From positions 1 through 64,000 of the forward strand of contig NZ_JAFMPY010000025.1 of assembly GCF_017353515.1 (NCBI RefSeq): DNA of 64,000 bases, read 5' to 3'. The translations under genes were made by a program, and so were the position numbers. The notes beneath the pieces are model-generated. The model had not been told where the DNA came from and made no database searches. It worked only from the letters and a program-made list of their open reading frames with translations. Below are positions 45,755-53,997 of the stretch, in pieces. Position 1 is the stretch's first letter; each line of letters begins with the position of its first letter. This DNA comes from Jiella sonneratiae. GTDB lineage: Bacteria > Pseudomonadota > Alphaproteobacteria > Rhizobiales > Rhizobiaceae.

Positions 45755-45946
45755 ATGACCGGCATCGACACCCATTCGCCCGAAAGACGGGGCGCACCCG
45801 CCGACGATCCTGCGGCCGAGAGGAAGACACACAAGTCGGCCGAGGAGGCAAGGCACGAGGAAGAGGAGCTGGACGAGGCTCTCGACGAGACCTTTCCGGC
45901 TTCGGACCCCGTCGCCCCGCCGCGGATCGACGGGCCGAAGAACTGA
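45755..45946 (+). CDS. Small acidic protein with DETFPASDP motif
   Basis: This 63-residue, highly charged protein has the segment LDEALDETFPASDPVAPP near its C-terminus. The DETFPASDP motif recurs in many short proteins of alpha- and betaproteobacteria that have no established function, and this supports a real gene despite its size. There are no membrane segments or cysteines. It stands alone, 58 bases from the convergent ohrR-type gene. Confidence 0.7.
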   Translation: MTGIDTHSPERRGAPADDPAAERKTHKSAEEARHEEEELDEALDETFPASDPVAPPRIDGPKN

Positions 45947-46004
45947 AGACGACGGTGCGGGGTTTGAACGGTCCCCGCGTCATCTCCGGTCCGCCGGCGC
46001 CGCC

Positions 46005-46463
46005 TCAGTCGGCCTTCGCCGTCCCCTGTGCGGCCATGCGGGCCGCCATCGCCGCGAGCTCGTCCCGTAGGCGGCCGAGTTCGCCAGCTTCGAGCCCGGT
46101 GCGGCATTCAACCACCTGCTGGGCGTCATAGGCGGCGCGTTCCAGCGCGATGCCGCGTTCGGTCGGCTCGATGTGGACGACGCGGCGATCGGCGCTGTCG
46201 CGGATGCGGGCGATCAGGCCGGTTTCCTCGAGCCGATCGAGCAGCGGGCTGATGGCGTTGGCCGAGAGCTGCAGGCGGGATGCGATGTCGCGCGAGGTCG
46301 ACCGGCCGTCCTGCCACAGAACAAGCATCACCAGATATTGCGGATAGGTCAGGTCGAGCTCGGCGAGAAGCGGCCGATAGGCCCGCGTCACGGCGTTCGT
46401 CGCGGCATAGAGCGCAAAACACAGCTGCTCGTCCAGCCGAAGCCTGCCGTCAACGTCGTCCAT
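46005..46463 (-). CDS. ohrR: OhrR-type MarR-family peroxide sensor
   Basis: The 152-residue MarR regulator has the OhrR signature LDEQLCFALYAATNAVTRAYRPLL, with the redox-active cysteine at residue 15, then LTYPQYLVMLVLW and a winged helix (ISPLLDRLEETGLIARIRDSADRRVV). OhrR proteins release DNA when this cysteine is oxidised by organic hydroperoxides, usually to derepress ohr. No ohr gene lies next to it in this window, so its target may be elsewhere. The upstream stretch TTGCAAATTGTG (about 46527) could be an operator half. Confidence 0.85.
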   Translation of the reverse strand: MDDVDGRLRLDEQLCFALYAATNAVTRAYRPLLAELDLTYPQYLVMLVLWQDGRSTSRDIASRLQLSANAISPLLDRLEETGLIARIRDSADRRVVHIEPTERGIALERAAYDAQQVVECRTGLEAGELGRLRDELAAMAARMAAQGTAKAD

Positions 46464-46684
46464 TGCGACCTTCCGTTTTCACCTCGCCCTGTTGCCGGCA
46501 GAACCTGTCCTGCATGAACGTGGCACTTGCAAATTGTGTCGTCGACCGCGCCAATTGGCGCAGTCCCTCTTAACGCCGAGAAACCGGCGCGAGGCAAGAT
46601 GTCGCAGTGCAAAAGCCGCGAATAAAGGCCGGCCGAAACGTGCGGCCGGCCGGACGCTTCGGGCGGAACCGCCGCCGAACGCCG

Positions 46685-48511
46685 TCAGGCGGCCTTGCGG
46701 CTCTTTTCGAAGCGCTTGCGCTCGTGCGGGTCGAGGTAGAGCTTGCGCAGCCGGATGGTCTTCGGGGTCACCTCGACCAGCTCGTCGTCCTGGATCCAGG
46801 AAAGGGCCCGGTCGAGCGTCATTCGGATCGGCGGGGTGAGCTTCACCGCCTCGTCCTTGCCGGAAGCGCGCATGTTGGTCAGCTTCTTGCCCTTCAGGAC
46901 GTTGACCTCGAGGTCGTTGTCGCGGGTGTGGATGCCGATGATCATGCCGGCATAGACCTTCACGCCGGCATCGATGACCATCGGGCCGCGGTCTTCCAGA
47001 TTGAACAGCGCGTAGGCGACGCTCTCGCCGTCTTCGGACGAGATCAGGACGCCGTTGTTGCGGCCGGCGAGCTCGCCCTTGTAGGGCTGGTAGGAATGGA
47101 ACAGGCGGTTCATGACCGCCGTGCCGCGGGTGTCGGTCAGAAGCTCCGACTGATAGCCGATCAGGCCGCGGGTCGGCGCATGGAAGACCAGGCGCTGGCG
47201 GTTGCCGCCCGACGGGCGCAGCTCGACCATCTCGGCCTTGCGCTCCGACATCTTCTGGACGACGACGCCGGAATGCTCCTCGTCGACGTCGATGACGACC
47301 TCCTCGATCGGCTCGAGCATCTCGCCGTTCTCGCCCTCCTTCATGACGACCCGCGGCCGCGAGATGCCGAGTTCGAACCCTTCGCGGCGCATCGTCTCGA
47401 TGAGGACGGCGAGCTGCAGTTCGCCGCGGCCGGAGACGTAGAAGGAATCCTTGTCTGCGGCTTCCTCGATCTTCAGCGCGACGTTACCCTCGGCCTCCTT
47501 CAACAGGCGGTCGCGAATGACGCGGCTCGTCACCTTGTCGCCTTCGGTGCCGGCGAGCGGCGAGTCGTTGACGATGAAGGACATCGTCACCGTCGGCGGA
47601 TCGATCGGCTGGGCGTGCAGCGGCTCGGCGACCTGCGGATCGCAGAAGGTGTCGGCGACGGTGCCCTTGGAAAGGCCGGCGATGGCGACGATGTCGCCCG
47701 CCTCGGCATAGTCCAGCGGGACGCGTTCGAGGCCGCGGAAGGCGAGAATCTTGGAGATCCGGCCGGATTCCAGCTGCTTGCCGTCGCGGCCGAGCACCTT
47801 GACCGCCTGGTTCGGCTTGATCGAGCCGGCCTGGATGCGTCCGGTGATCAGCCGGCCGAGGAAGGGATTGGCCTCGAGGATCGTGCCGATCATCTTGAAC
47901 GGCTCGTCCTTGCCGGCGGTGTCCGGCTCCGGCACGTGCTTCAAAATCAGATCGAACAGCGGGGTGAGACCCTGGTCCTGCGGCCCCTCCGGCTGCTCGG
48001 CCATCCAGCCGCCGCGGCCCGAGCCGTAGAGGACCGGGAAGTCGAGCTGTTCTTCGGTCGCGTCGAGAGCGACGAAGAGATCGAAGATCTCGTCGAGCAC
48101 TTCCTTGTGCCGCTCGTCCTGACGGTCGATCTTGTTGATCGCGACGATCGGCTTGAGGCCGACCTTCAGCGCCTTGCCGAGGACGAACTTGGTCTGCGGC
48201 ATCGGCCCTTCCGACGCATCCACGAGGATCACCGCGCCGTCGACCATATTGAGGATGCGCTCGACCTCGCCGCCGAAGTCGGCGTGGCCCGGCGTATCGA
48301 CGATGTTGATCCGGGTGTCCTTCCACTCGACCGACGTCGCTTTTGCGAGGATGGTGATGCCACGCTCCCGTTCGAGGTCGTTGGAATCCATCGCCCGCTC
48401 TTCCTGGCGCTGATTGTCGCGGAACGTGCCGGACTGGGCGAGAAGTTTGTCGACGAGGGTGGTCTTGCCGTGGTCGACATGCGCGATGATCGCGATATTG
48501 CGAAGCTTCAT
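46685..48511 (-). CDS. typA: Translational GTPase TypA/BipA
   Basis: The 608-residue GTPase has [14 protein letters not shown] (G1), the switch region with [24 protein letters not shown] (G3) and [10 protein letters not shown] (G4), then EF-G-like domains and the TypA-specific C-terminus. It acts on the ribosome in stress response and 50S assembly. The start [16 protein letters not shown] at 48511 matches the family; the longer in-frame reading is not supported. The mobile-element cluster begins about 140 bases upstream of it. Confidence 0.95.
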   Translation of the reverse strand: MKLRNIAIIAHVDHGKTTLVDKLLAQSGTFRDNQRQEERAMDSNDLERERGITILAKATSVEWKDTRINIVDTPGHADFGGEVERILNMVDGAVILVDASEGPMPQTKFVLGKALKVGLKPIVAINKIDRQDERHKEVLDEIFDLFVALDATEEQLDFPVLYGSGRGGWMAEQPEGPQDQGLTPLFDLILKHVPEPDTAGKDEPFKMIGTILEANPFLGRLITGRIQAGSIKPNQAVKVLGRDGKQLESGRISKILAFRGLERVPLDYAEAGDIVAIAGLSKGTVADTFCDPQVAEPLHAQPIDPPTVTMSFIVNDSPLAGTEGDKVTSRVIRDRLLKEAEGNVALKIEEAADKDSFYVSGRGELQLAVLIETMRREGFELGISRPRVVMKEGENGEMLEPIEEVVIDVDEEHSGVVVQKMSERKAEMVELRPSGGNRQRLVFHAPTRGLIGYQSELLTDTRGTAVMNRLFHSYQPYKGELAGRNNGVLISSEDGESVAYALFNLEDRGPMVIDAGVKVYAGMIIGIHTRDNDLEVNVLKGKKLTNMRASGKDEAVKLTPPIRMTLDRALSWIQDDELVEVTPKTIRLRKLYLDPHERKRFEKSRKAA

Positions 48512-48653
48512 GGGAATATCCGGTGTCTTTCGGGCGCGCAAAGAGCCCCGCCGGCCGGCAGGGCGCAGATTCTCGGCGATCGGGGTTGTAGCGATCGAGG
48601 CTCGCGCGAGCCCATACACGATTTTTCGCACCTGCGAAAGGCTCAGCTGCTCG

Positions 48654-48780
48654 CGTGCATCACCGCGTCTACGCCACGAGAGACGAAGCGCGCCGCAACC
48701 TCTTCGCCGACATCGAAGGCTTCGAGAATGCACACCGCCTGCATTCCGCGATAGGATTCAGATCACCGGCCGACACGGAA
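48654..48780 (+). pseudogene. IS3-family transposase (OrfB) C-terminal relic
   Basis: Reading from 48656 in frame gives VHHRVYATRDEARRNLFADI, then EGFENAHRLHSAIGFRSPA. This is the end of the IS3-group integrase core, where relatives have YATREEARRDLF...FYN..RRHSALGY. There is no upstream part and the frame runs into the left end of the IS256-type element. It is a dead fragment. The remaining bases of 48512-48653 show only short palindromes and the typA leader. Confidence 0.7.
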
Positions 48781-48797
48781 CGTTCGTGTCCCCTGTC

Positions 48798-50187
48798 GTG
48801 GTGTAGCTGACGGCGTCGCACCGCGGTTCCGGCTAGGCCGGATTGATCAGCGGGCCACGGCTGGCAGGCTGATGAGAGGATCATCGCTCAAGGGAGCGAC
48901 GGATTCCAGTGTCATATACCTAGCCCGCTGAACGGCCCACTCATCGTTCTGCTCGAGCAGCAAAGCGCCGACGAGACGCAGAATGGCCTCGTCATTGGGG
49001 AAGATGCCGACGACATCGGTGCGCCGCTTGATCTCGCCGTTCAGCCGTTCGATGGGATTCGTGCTGTGCAGCTTGGCACGATGCTCTCTGGGGAAGGTCA
49101 TGTAGGCCAACACGTCGGGCTCGGCGTCGTCGAGGATGGCGGCGAGTTTGGGCACCTTCGGCCGGATCTGGTCGGCGACGGAACGCCATTGCAGGCTGGC
49201 GGCCTCGGGCGTTTCCTGAGCGAAGGCGGTGGCGATGAAGGCCGACACGACGCGCCGTCCGCTCTTGCCGGCATGGGCCAGCACGTTGCGCATGAAGTGC
49301 ACCCGGCATCGCTGCCATGTCGCCGTCAGAACCTTGGTGACGGCCGCCTTGATGCCCTCGTGCGCATCGGACACGACGAGCTTCACGCCGCGCAGACCAC
49401 GGCGGGTCAGCTTGCGCAGAAACTCGGTCCAGATCGGCTCCGCCTCGGATGTGCCGATTTCCATGCCCAGCACCTCGCGTCGGCCGTCGGTGTTGACGCC
49501 GACAGCGATGATGACGGCGACCGATACGATACGACCGCCACGACGGACCTTCAGATAGGTGGCGTCGATCCAGAGATAGGGCCAGTCGCCCTCGATCGGC
49601 CGTTCGAGGAAGGCTTTCACCTTGCCGTCGATCTCCTCGCAGAGCCTCGACACCTGGCTCTTCGAGATGCCGGTCATGCCCATCGCCTTGACGAGATCGT
49701 CGACCGAGCGCGTCGAGATGCCCTGCACATACGCCTCTTGAATGACAGCGGTCAGGGCCTTCTCGGCCATGCGTCGTGGCTCCAGGAAACCTGGAAAGTA
49801 GCTCCCCTTGCGCAGCTTCGGAATGCGTAGCTCGACCGTGCCGGCACGCGTCTGCCAATCTCGGTCGCGGTAGCCGTTGCGCTGGGCGAGGCGCTCGGCG
49901 CTCTTCTCGCCATAGCCAGCGCCGGTCGCAGCGCCAACCTCCAGCTCCATCAGACGCTCGGCGGCAAAGCCGATCATCTCGCGCAGAAGATCGGCGTCCG
50001 GGGTCTTCTCCAGAAGGCTACGAAGGCTCATCATGTCATCGGTCATCAGGGGATCTCCGGTTGCGGTTAGGTCTCGCAACCCAAGCCTACCCGGAAACCG
50101 CTGGTGACCACCGCGCCGCCAATCCCGTCCTACAGCGCAATGAAGGGCGCGGACGTGATCGGCGACGCTACCGCCGAGCTACACCAC
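48798..50187. mobile_element. IS256-family insertion sequence
   Basis: The element is about 1.39 kb. Its ends share the perfect 11-bp terminal inverted repeat GTGGTGTAGCT (48798-48808; complement at 50177-50187), and similarity extends a little inward (GGCG). A full transposase gene fills it. The 8-9 bases outside the two ends do not match each other, so no target duplication is visible. Exact outer bases could differ by a few positions. Confidence 0.75.
48847..50046 (-). CDS. IS256-family (mutator-type) transposase
   Basis: The 399-residue protein has the IS256 hallmarks: N-terminal [43 protein letters not shown] with the first catalytic Asp, [14 protein letters not shown] with the second Asp, [10 protein letters not shown], and the Glu region near [17 protein letters not shown]. 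It appears full length and uninterrupted, so it is probably active. Start at ATG 50046 with GGAGA upstream. Confidence 0.92.
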   Translation of the reverse strand: MTDDMMSLRSLLEKTPDADLLREMIGFAAERLMELEVGAATGAGYGEKSAERLAQRNGYRDRDWQTRAGTVELRIPKLRKGSYFPGFLEPRRMAEKALTAVIQEAYVQGISTRSVDDLVKAMGMTGISKSQVSRLCEEIDGKVKAFLERPIEGDWPYLWIDATYLKVRRGGRIVSVAVIIAVGVNTDGRREVLGMEIGTSEAEPIWTEFLRKLTRRGLRGVKLVVSDAHEGIKAAVTKVLTATWQRCRVHFMRNVLAHAGKSGRRVVSAFIATAFAQETPEAASLQWRSVADQIRPKVPKLAAILDDAEPDVLAYMTFPREHRAKLHSTNPIERLNGEIKRRTDVVGIFPNDEAILRLVGALLLEQNDEWAVQRARYMTLESVAPLSDDPLISLPAVAR

Positions 50188-50279
50188 TTAGCGTAATCGC
50201 CATGTCCCCGACACTGCATATCGTAGTGCAGGATGACTGCAGCTCGGTGTGTCGCCGGGCGCCGAACATGGAGGCGACG

Positions 50280-51311
50280 ATGACTGTATTTGCTGCTCTT
50301 GATGTATCACAAGACCTGACGGCGATCTGCGTGGTCGATGGCGCGGGAACGGTCTTGGCAGAAGCCAAGGTGCAGACCTGCCCCGACGCGATCTCGGCAT
50401 GGCTCGCACGGCAGCCGGAGGACATAGGACGCGTCGGCATGGAAACGGGTCCGCTGGCTGTCTGGCTCTGGAACGCGCTGACTGAGCGGGGTCTACCGGT
50501 CGTCTGCCTCGATGCCCGTCATGCCAATGGCGTGCTGAAGATGATGCCCAACAAGACGGACAGGTTGGATGCCCGTGGCCTCGCGCAGATCGTCCGGACC
50601 GGCTGGTTCCGGGCCGTGCAGATCAAGAGCCACGACGCCTACGTGACCCGCGCCTTACTGACGGCCAGGGACACGCTGGTCGGCATGCGCGTCCGGCTGG
50701 AGAATGAAGTCCGGGGGCTTTTGAAGACCTTTGGCGTGATGTTCGGAAAGCGGGTCGGCGGCTTCAAGCGCCGCGCCGAGGAGATCATCGCGAGGGATCT
50801 CGCGGTTTCGCCCGAGCTCGTCCCTATCTTCGAGGCCTTGATGCGCGCCCGACGCGACATCCTGGCCAGGATAGCCGATCTCGATCGCCGGATTCGGGTG
50901 ATTGCCAGACGCCACCAGACCGTCCGTCTTCTGATGACCACACCGGGCGTCGGACCTATTACTGCGATGGCGGTTGTCGCGGCCTTCGACGATGCCGGGC
51001 GGTTCCGTCGTTCGTCGAGTGCCGGGGCCTACCTTGGCCTGACGCCGCGCCGTTACGAGTCAGGCGAGATCAGCCGGAACGGGCGCGTCTCGAAGCGCGG
51101 CGATGCCTTCACCAGGAAATGCCTCTTCGAGGCGGCCAACGCAATCTACTGCCGGAATCTTGGTGGCGGGCGCCTGCGCGACTGGGCCAAGGCCATCGCG
51201 GAACGAACCGGACCGCGGAAGGCAAAGGTCGCGTTGGCAAGGAAGCTGGCCGTCACCCTGCACGCCATGTGGCGCACCGGAATGCCATTCCGGGAACAGG
51301 CTACCATCTGA
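50280..51311 (+). CDS. IS110-family transposase/recombinase
   Basis: The 343-residue protein has an N-terminal RuvC-like DEDD domain (FAALDVSQD, GMETGPLAVW, and NKTDRLDARGLAQ with D-x-x-D) and a C-terminal Transposase_20 domain (LMTTPGVGPITAMAV, AYLGLTPRRYESGE and the catalytic-serine region SKRGDAFTRKCLFEAA). IS110 recombinases act without terminal inverted repeats and are guided by an element-encoded bridge RNA. The start is ATG 50280, or 50268 with four more residues. Only 92 bases separate it from the IS256 end, while about 400 non-coding bases follow it. Confidence 0.9.
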   Translation: MTVFAALDVSQDLTAICVVDGAGTVLAEAKVQTCPDAISAWLARQPEDIGRVGMETGPLAVWLWNALTERGLPVVCLDARHANGVLKMMPNKTDRLDARGLAQIVRTGWFRAVQIKSHDAYVTRALLTARDTLVGMRVRLENEVRGLLKTFGVMFGKRVGGFKRRAEEIIARDLAVSPELVPIFEALMRARRDILARIADLDRRIRVIARRHQTVRLLMTTPGVGPITAMAVVAAFDDAGRFRRSSSAGAYLGLTPRRYESGEISRNGRVSKRGDAFTRKCLFEAANAIYCRNLGGGRLRDWAKAIAERTGPRKAKVALARKLAVTLHAMWRTGMPFREQATI

Positions 51312-51708
51312 ACGTGCCAGATCCGCAACGCTGACTTCGCCACACCCGAATGCGTCCAGCCGGGACGCGCGGCGAGGGCAAGATCGTTCCGAGGACTGCG
51401 GCCATGACCGCGCACACCACTTCGATCCGCCCGACCCTGAACGCAAACATGCGGCGCCTACTACGGTGACCGCGGAGAGAACCCAAGAGCCCGGCACGCA
51501 CAAGGATCAGCGATGAGATCAGCTCTTGACCAAAGCGATTAGAGAACGGGCGGGGACACGACCCACGGAACGTATGGCGGCTGACCCCGTCCACTTTTCG
51601 GGGCAGGATCATACCAACACACCACCCGGACAATGCGGAAAAGAAATCCAGCTTTTGCGGAGTTTTGGCTGCTATCCGGACCGTATTGGACCGTCTCGGA
51701 CAGGGAAA
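51312..51708. other. Non-coding stretch after the IS110 recombinase gene
   Basis: About 400 bases between the recombinase stop and the tRNA gene hold no credible gene. Part may be the right end of the IS110-type element, which could encode a bridge RNA. At 51586-51610 CTGACCCCGTCCACTTTTCGGGGCA resembles, in the same orientation, the sequence at 52264-52285 after the second IS3 relic, so it may be an old IS3-type end. Confidence 0.4.
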
Positions 51709-51793
51709 TGGTGCCCAGGAAAGGACTCGAACCTTCACGCCTCGCGGCACACGGACCTGAACCGTGCGCGTCTACCAATTCCGCCACCTGGGC
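51709..51793 (-). tRNA. tRNA-Leu (anticodon CAG)
   Basis: On the minus strand the acceptor arms GCCCAGG (51793-51787) and CCTGGGC (51719-51713) pair perfectly, followed by discriminator A and an encoded CCA (to 51709). The anticodon stem is CACGG/CCGTG with loop TTCAGGT, so the anticodon is CAG. The D-arm (GCGGAATTGGTAGACGC), long variable arm and T-loop GGTTCGAGTCC are typical of tRNA-Leu. It borders the insertion-sequence cluster. Confidence 0.96.
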
Positions 51794-51884
51794 ACGGCCG
51801 GACCTTTAGAAGCTGGCTTCGTGGGTGTCAACGCGGTTTTCGCTGGAACTGGCTGCCAACGCATATGACAGGAGGTGGCGCATC

Positions 51885-52290
51885 GGGTTCCTCCGATCTC
51901 GTGGCCGCTCTGCATCGTGCTATTGCCCTTCGCAGGCCGCCGGCAGGGCTGATCCACCGCAGCGATCGCAGCAGCCACTCCTGCTCCATCGACTACCTGG
52001 CCGAGTTGAACAAGCACGCTGTCCCGATCTCGATGTCCGGCCCGGGAAATTGCTTCGATAACGCCCTGGGCGAGACGTGCTTCGAGACGCTGAAGGCCGC
52101 AATGGTCTGGCGAACCATCGTCCACAGCCGAGCCCAGGCCACCGTGGCGATCGGCCGATGCTTCACTTCGACGGCTTCTGCAATCCCGTCCGACGCCATT
52201 CGGCGCCCGACTTCATCAGCCCGCTGCAATGCCAGAAAGAGGTCGCCAAAAATCGAAATCGCTCTCCACTTTCCCGGGGCAAGTCCACTT
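51885..52290 (+). pseudogene. IS3-family transposase (OrfB) relic with frameshift
   Basis: The reading frame gives AGLIHRSDRSSHSCSIDYLAEL and SMSGPGNCFDNALGETCFETLK (shown by landmarks only), the DDE integrase region of IS3-group OrfB with the second Asp and the Glu. The frame is lost near 52155-52163, and the homologous ending (HFDGFCNPVRRHSAPDFISP) continues in the next frame. The N-terminal third is missing. It is a dead remnant, different in sequence from the one at 48654. Confidence 0.8.
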
Positions 52291-52576
52291 CCCGACCGAC
52301 GATGAAGGAACGTGCGGAAGTCCCTCCCATTCCCCTTCGCACCGGACGCGCCGATCCATCGCCCCTCTTCGGAATTGCGGAGGTTTTGCGGCCGGTGAAG
52401 ATTATTTGTTCTTAATTTGCCCGGCGTTAGCGGCGGTCGTAGCGATTGGGGCGAAGCCGGGAAGCGCCGGCGGCACTCTTTTGCGAGGCCGCGACGCGAC
52501 GCGACCTGACGGCTTCGATGCGGCCGGTTCGATCGCGCCCCGTTGCGCACGGCCGGCCATCGACGAGGATGAACCC

Positions 52577-52936
52577 ATGCGTCGTCTCACCCTTTCCGCA
52601 ACACTGGCAGCCGGCCTGATCGCCGCGACCTCGGCCTTCGCCGCCTCGCCGACGATGTCGAGCGACGCGATGGCGGGCAGCAGCAAGTCCGCCACCGCGA
52701 CGTCGAGCGCGACGCCGATGAAGCACGTGGCCGCCAAGACCTCGACGCATGTCGCGACCGGCAAGATCAAGTCGATCGACACCGCCGCCAACATGCTGAC
52801 GCTGACCAACGGCAAGAAGTTCACCCTGCCTGCCGATTTCGCCGCGACGTCCTACAAGACCGGCGAGCGGGTGAAGGTGAAGTACCAGACCGGCGGCAAG
52901 CAGATGGCGGCGCTGTCGGTCGTCGCCGCCAAGTAG
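52577..52936 (+). CDS. DUF1344-type small exported protein
   Basis: The 119-residue protein has a signal peptide (MRRLTLSATLAAGLIAATSAFA), a Ser/Thr/Ala-rich spacer, and a C-terminal domain of about 55 residues (TGKIKSIDTAANMLTLTNGKKFTLP ... YKTGERVKVKY, given in parts). That domain fits DUF1344, a small OB-like fold found in Hyphomicrobiales with unknown function. It should be periplasmic. The 286 bases before it (52291-52576) show no gene. Confidence 0.8.
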   Translation: MRRLTLSATLAAGLIAATSAFAASPTMSSDAMAGSSKSATATSSATPMKHVAAKTSTHVATGKIKSIDTAANMLTLTNGKKFTLPADFAATSYKTGERVKVKYQTGGKQMAALSVVAAK

Positions 52937-53104
52937 CCCGCGGCGGCATCCCGCTCCCCGCCGCCCGGCGAACGGCATCGGAGGCGCCGCGCCATGACCG
53001 ACGCGGCGGCCTGTGCCGCCCGAGGACTTTTTAATCCCCCGAGCCTTGTTCCAATGCTTTTTCCCTTGGCGCTGCGGGTTCACCCTCGCCCGGCGGTGCC
53101 GACA

Positions 53105-53140
53105 GGACCGGAGGCCCCCGCCTCCGGTCCGCCTGTTTTT
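53105..53140 (+). terminator. Strong intrinsic terminator in gene-free region
   Basis: GGACCGGAGGC (53105-53115) and GCCTCCGGTCC (53120-53130) are perfect 11-bp arms with a 4-base loop, followed by GCCTGTTTTT. It lies 168 bases after the DUF1344 stop. It may end that transcript or a separate small RNA from 52937-53104; I see no gene in 52937-53324. Confidence 0.75.
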
Positions 53141-53324
53141 GCCATAGCGCGTCGGGCCTTGCGGAAAGGATCGCGGGCATTCGACCGGAGCCGTGAGACG
53201 AGATCCGCTCGATCAGAGCGGGGCTCGTATCAAGCCCGTGCGGCGGATGAGCGTCTTTGTTACCGGCATCACGACGTGATCTGCCGGAAACCGTATGAGA
53301 CGTCCGTCGTCCGCAGCTGCCGCG

Positions 53325-53948
53325 TTACCCGCAACTGCCGCGGACCGGGACCTCTTCCTTCTTGTCTCCCCAGAACACCGTCATCGTCCCGGTATACTGC
53401 GTCTGGTCGTTGAGCTTGGCGGTCCCGGTGAGGATCAGGCCGACGGAAATGCGCGGCTCGCCGGCGGCGCGCCAGTTGGTGACCACCGACTTTTCCTTGC
53501 CGGCCGAGGTCTTGCCGCGCTCGAGCTCGCGCACCAGGCCGTTCGCCATGACGTAGCCGCGCTCCAGCGGCTGGCCCTCGCCGGCGGAGTCGGCCACCAT
53601 GGTGACGAAGACGAAGCGGCCGAAGCCCTTGCCGGGCTCCGTTTTGCCGGCATCGGCCGCGTCGCCGTTTCCGCCGCCGGCCCGCACGAAGGTGCAGCGG
53701 CTGGCGATCGGCGCCCAGTCGAGCTCGCCGAGGGTGAGCCCGCGCGGCGTCAGCCCCGAGGACGGGTCCTGGCTCTGGCCGGGCTTGGGCGGGGCGAAGG
53801 GCGAACTCTCGAGATCGATCCCGCCGGTCGCCGCGGCCTTCGGCTGCCCCTGCCCTTGCCCCTGCCCCTGCGCAAAGGCGCCGACTGCGGTGATCAGCAC
53901 GGCAGACGCCGCCATTGCCAGCTTCAGGTCGCGTCGCAGATTCGCCAT
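53325..53948 (-). CDS. Exported protein of unknown function
   Basis: The 207-residue protein starts at ATG 53948 with a signal peptide (DLKLAMAASAVLITAVGAFAQ). A QG dipeptide repeat encoded by a hexamer tract follows, then a domain with two cysteines (SRCTFVRAG and the terminal GSCG) that could form a disulfide. The C-terminal part (TGTAKLNDQTQYTGTMTVFWGDKKEE) looks like beta strands. I do not recognise the family. It lies 49 bases downstream of priA. Confidence 0.65.
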   Translation of the reverse strand: MANLRRDLKLAMAASAVLITAVGAFAQGQGQGQGQPKAAATGGIDLESSPFAPPKPGQSQDPSSGLTPRGLTLGELDWAPIASRCTFVRAGGGNGDAADAGKTEPGKGFGRFVFVTMVADSAGEGQPLERGYVMANGLVRELERGKTSAGKEKSVVTNWRAAGEPRISVGLILTGTAKLNDQTQYTGTMTVFWGDKKEEVPVRGSCG

Positions 53949-53997
53949 CTCGGGCACCCTCCCAGAACTTCGCCCCCTCATGCGTTTACCGCATGTC

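Noticed and set aside
49776-50279. Upstream extension of the IS110 recombinase frame
   Set aside because: The extension runs through the IS256-type element and its inverted repeat; the recombinase family starts at 50280 or 50268.
51586-52285. A complete IS3 element between 51586 and 52285
   Set aside because: The two CCACTTT..CGGGGCA motifs are in the same orientation, not inverted, and the tRNA-Leu lies between them, so they do not bound one element.
53005-53324. Possible second small exported protein after the DUF1344 gene
   Set aside because: The short frames here are interrupted by the terminator stem and show no signal peptide or domain.
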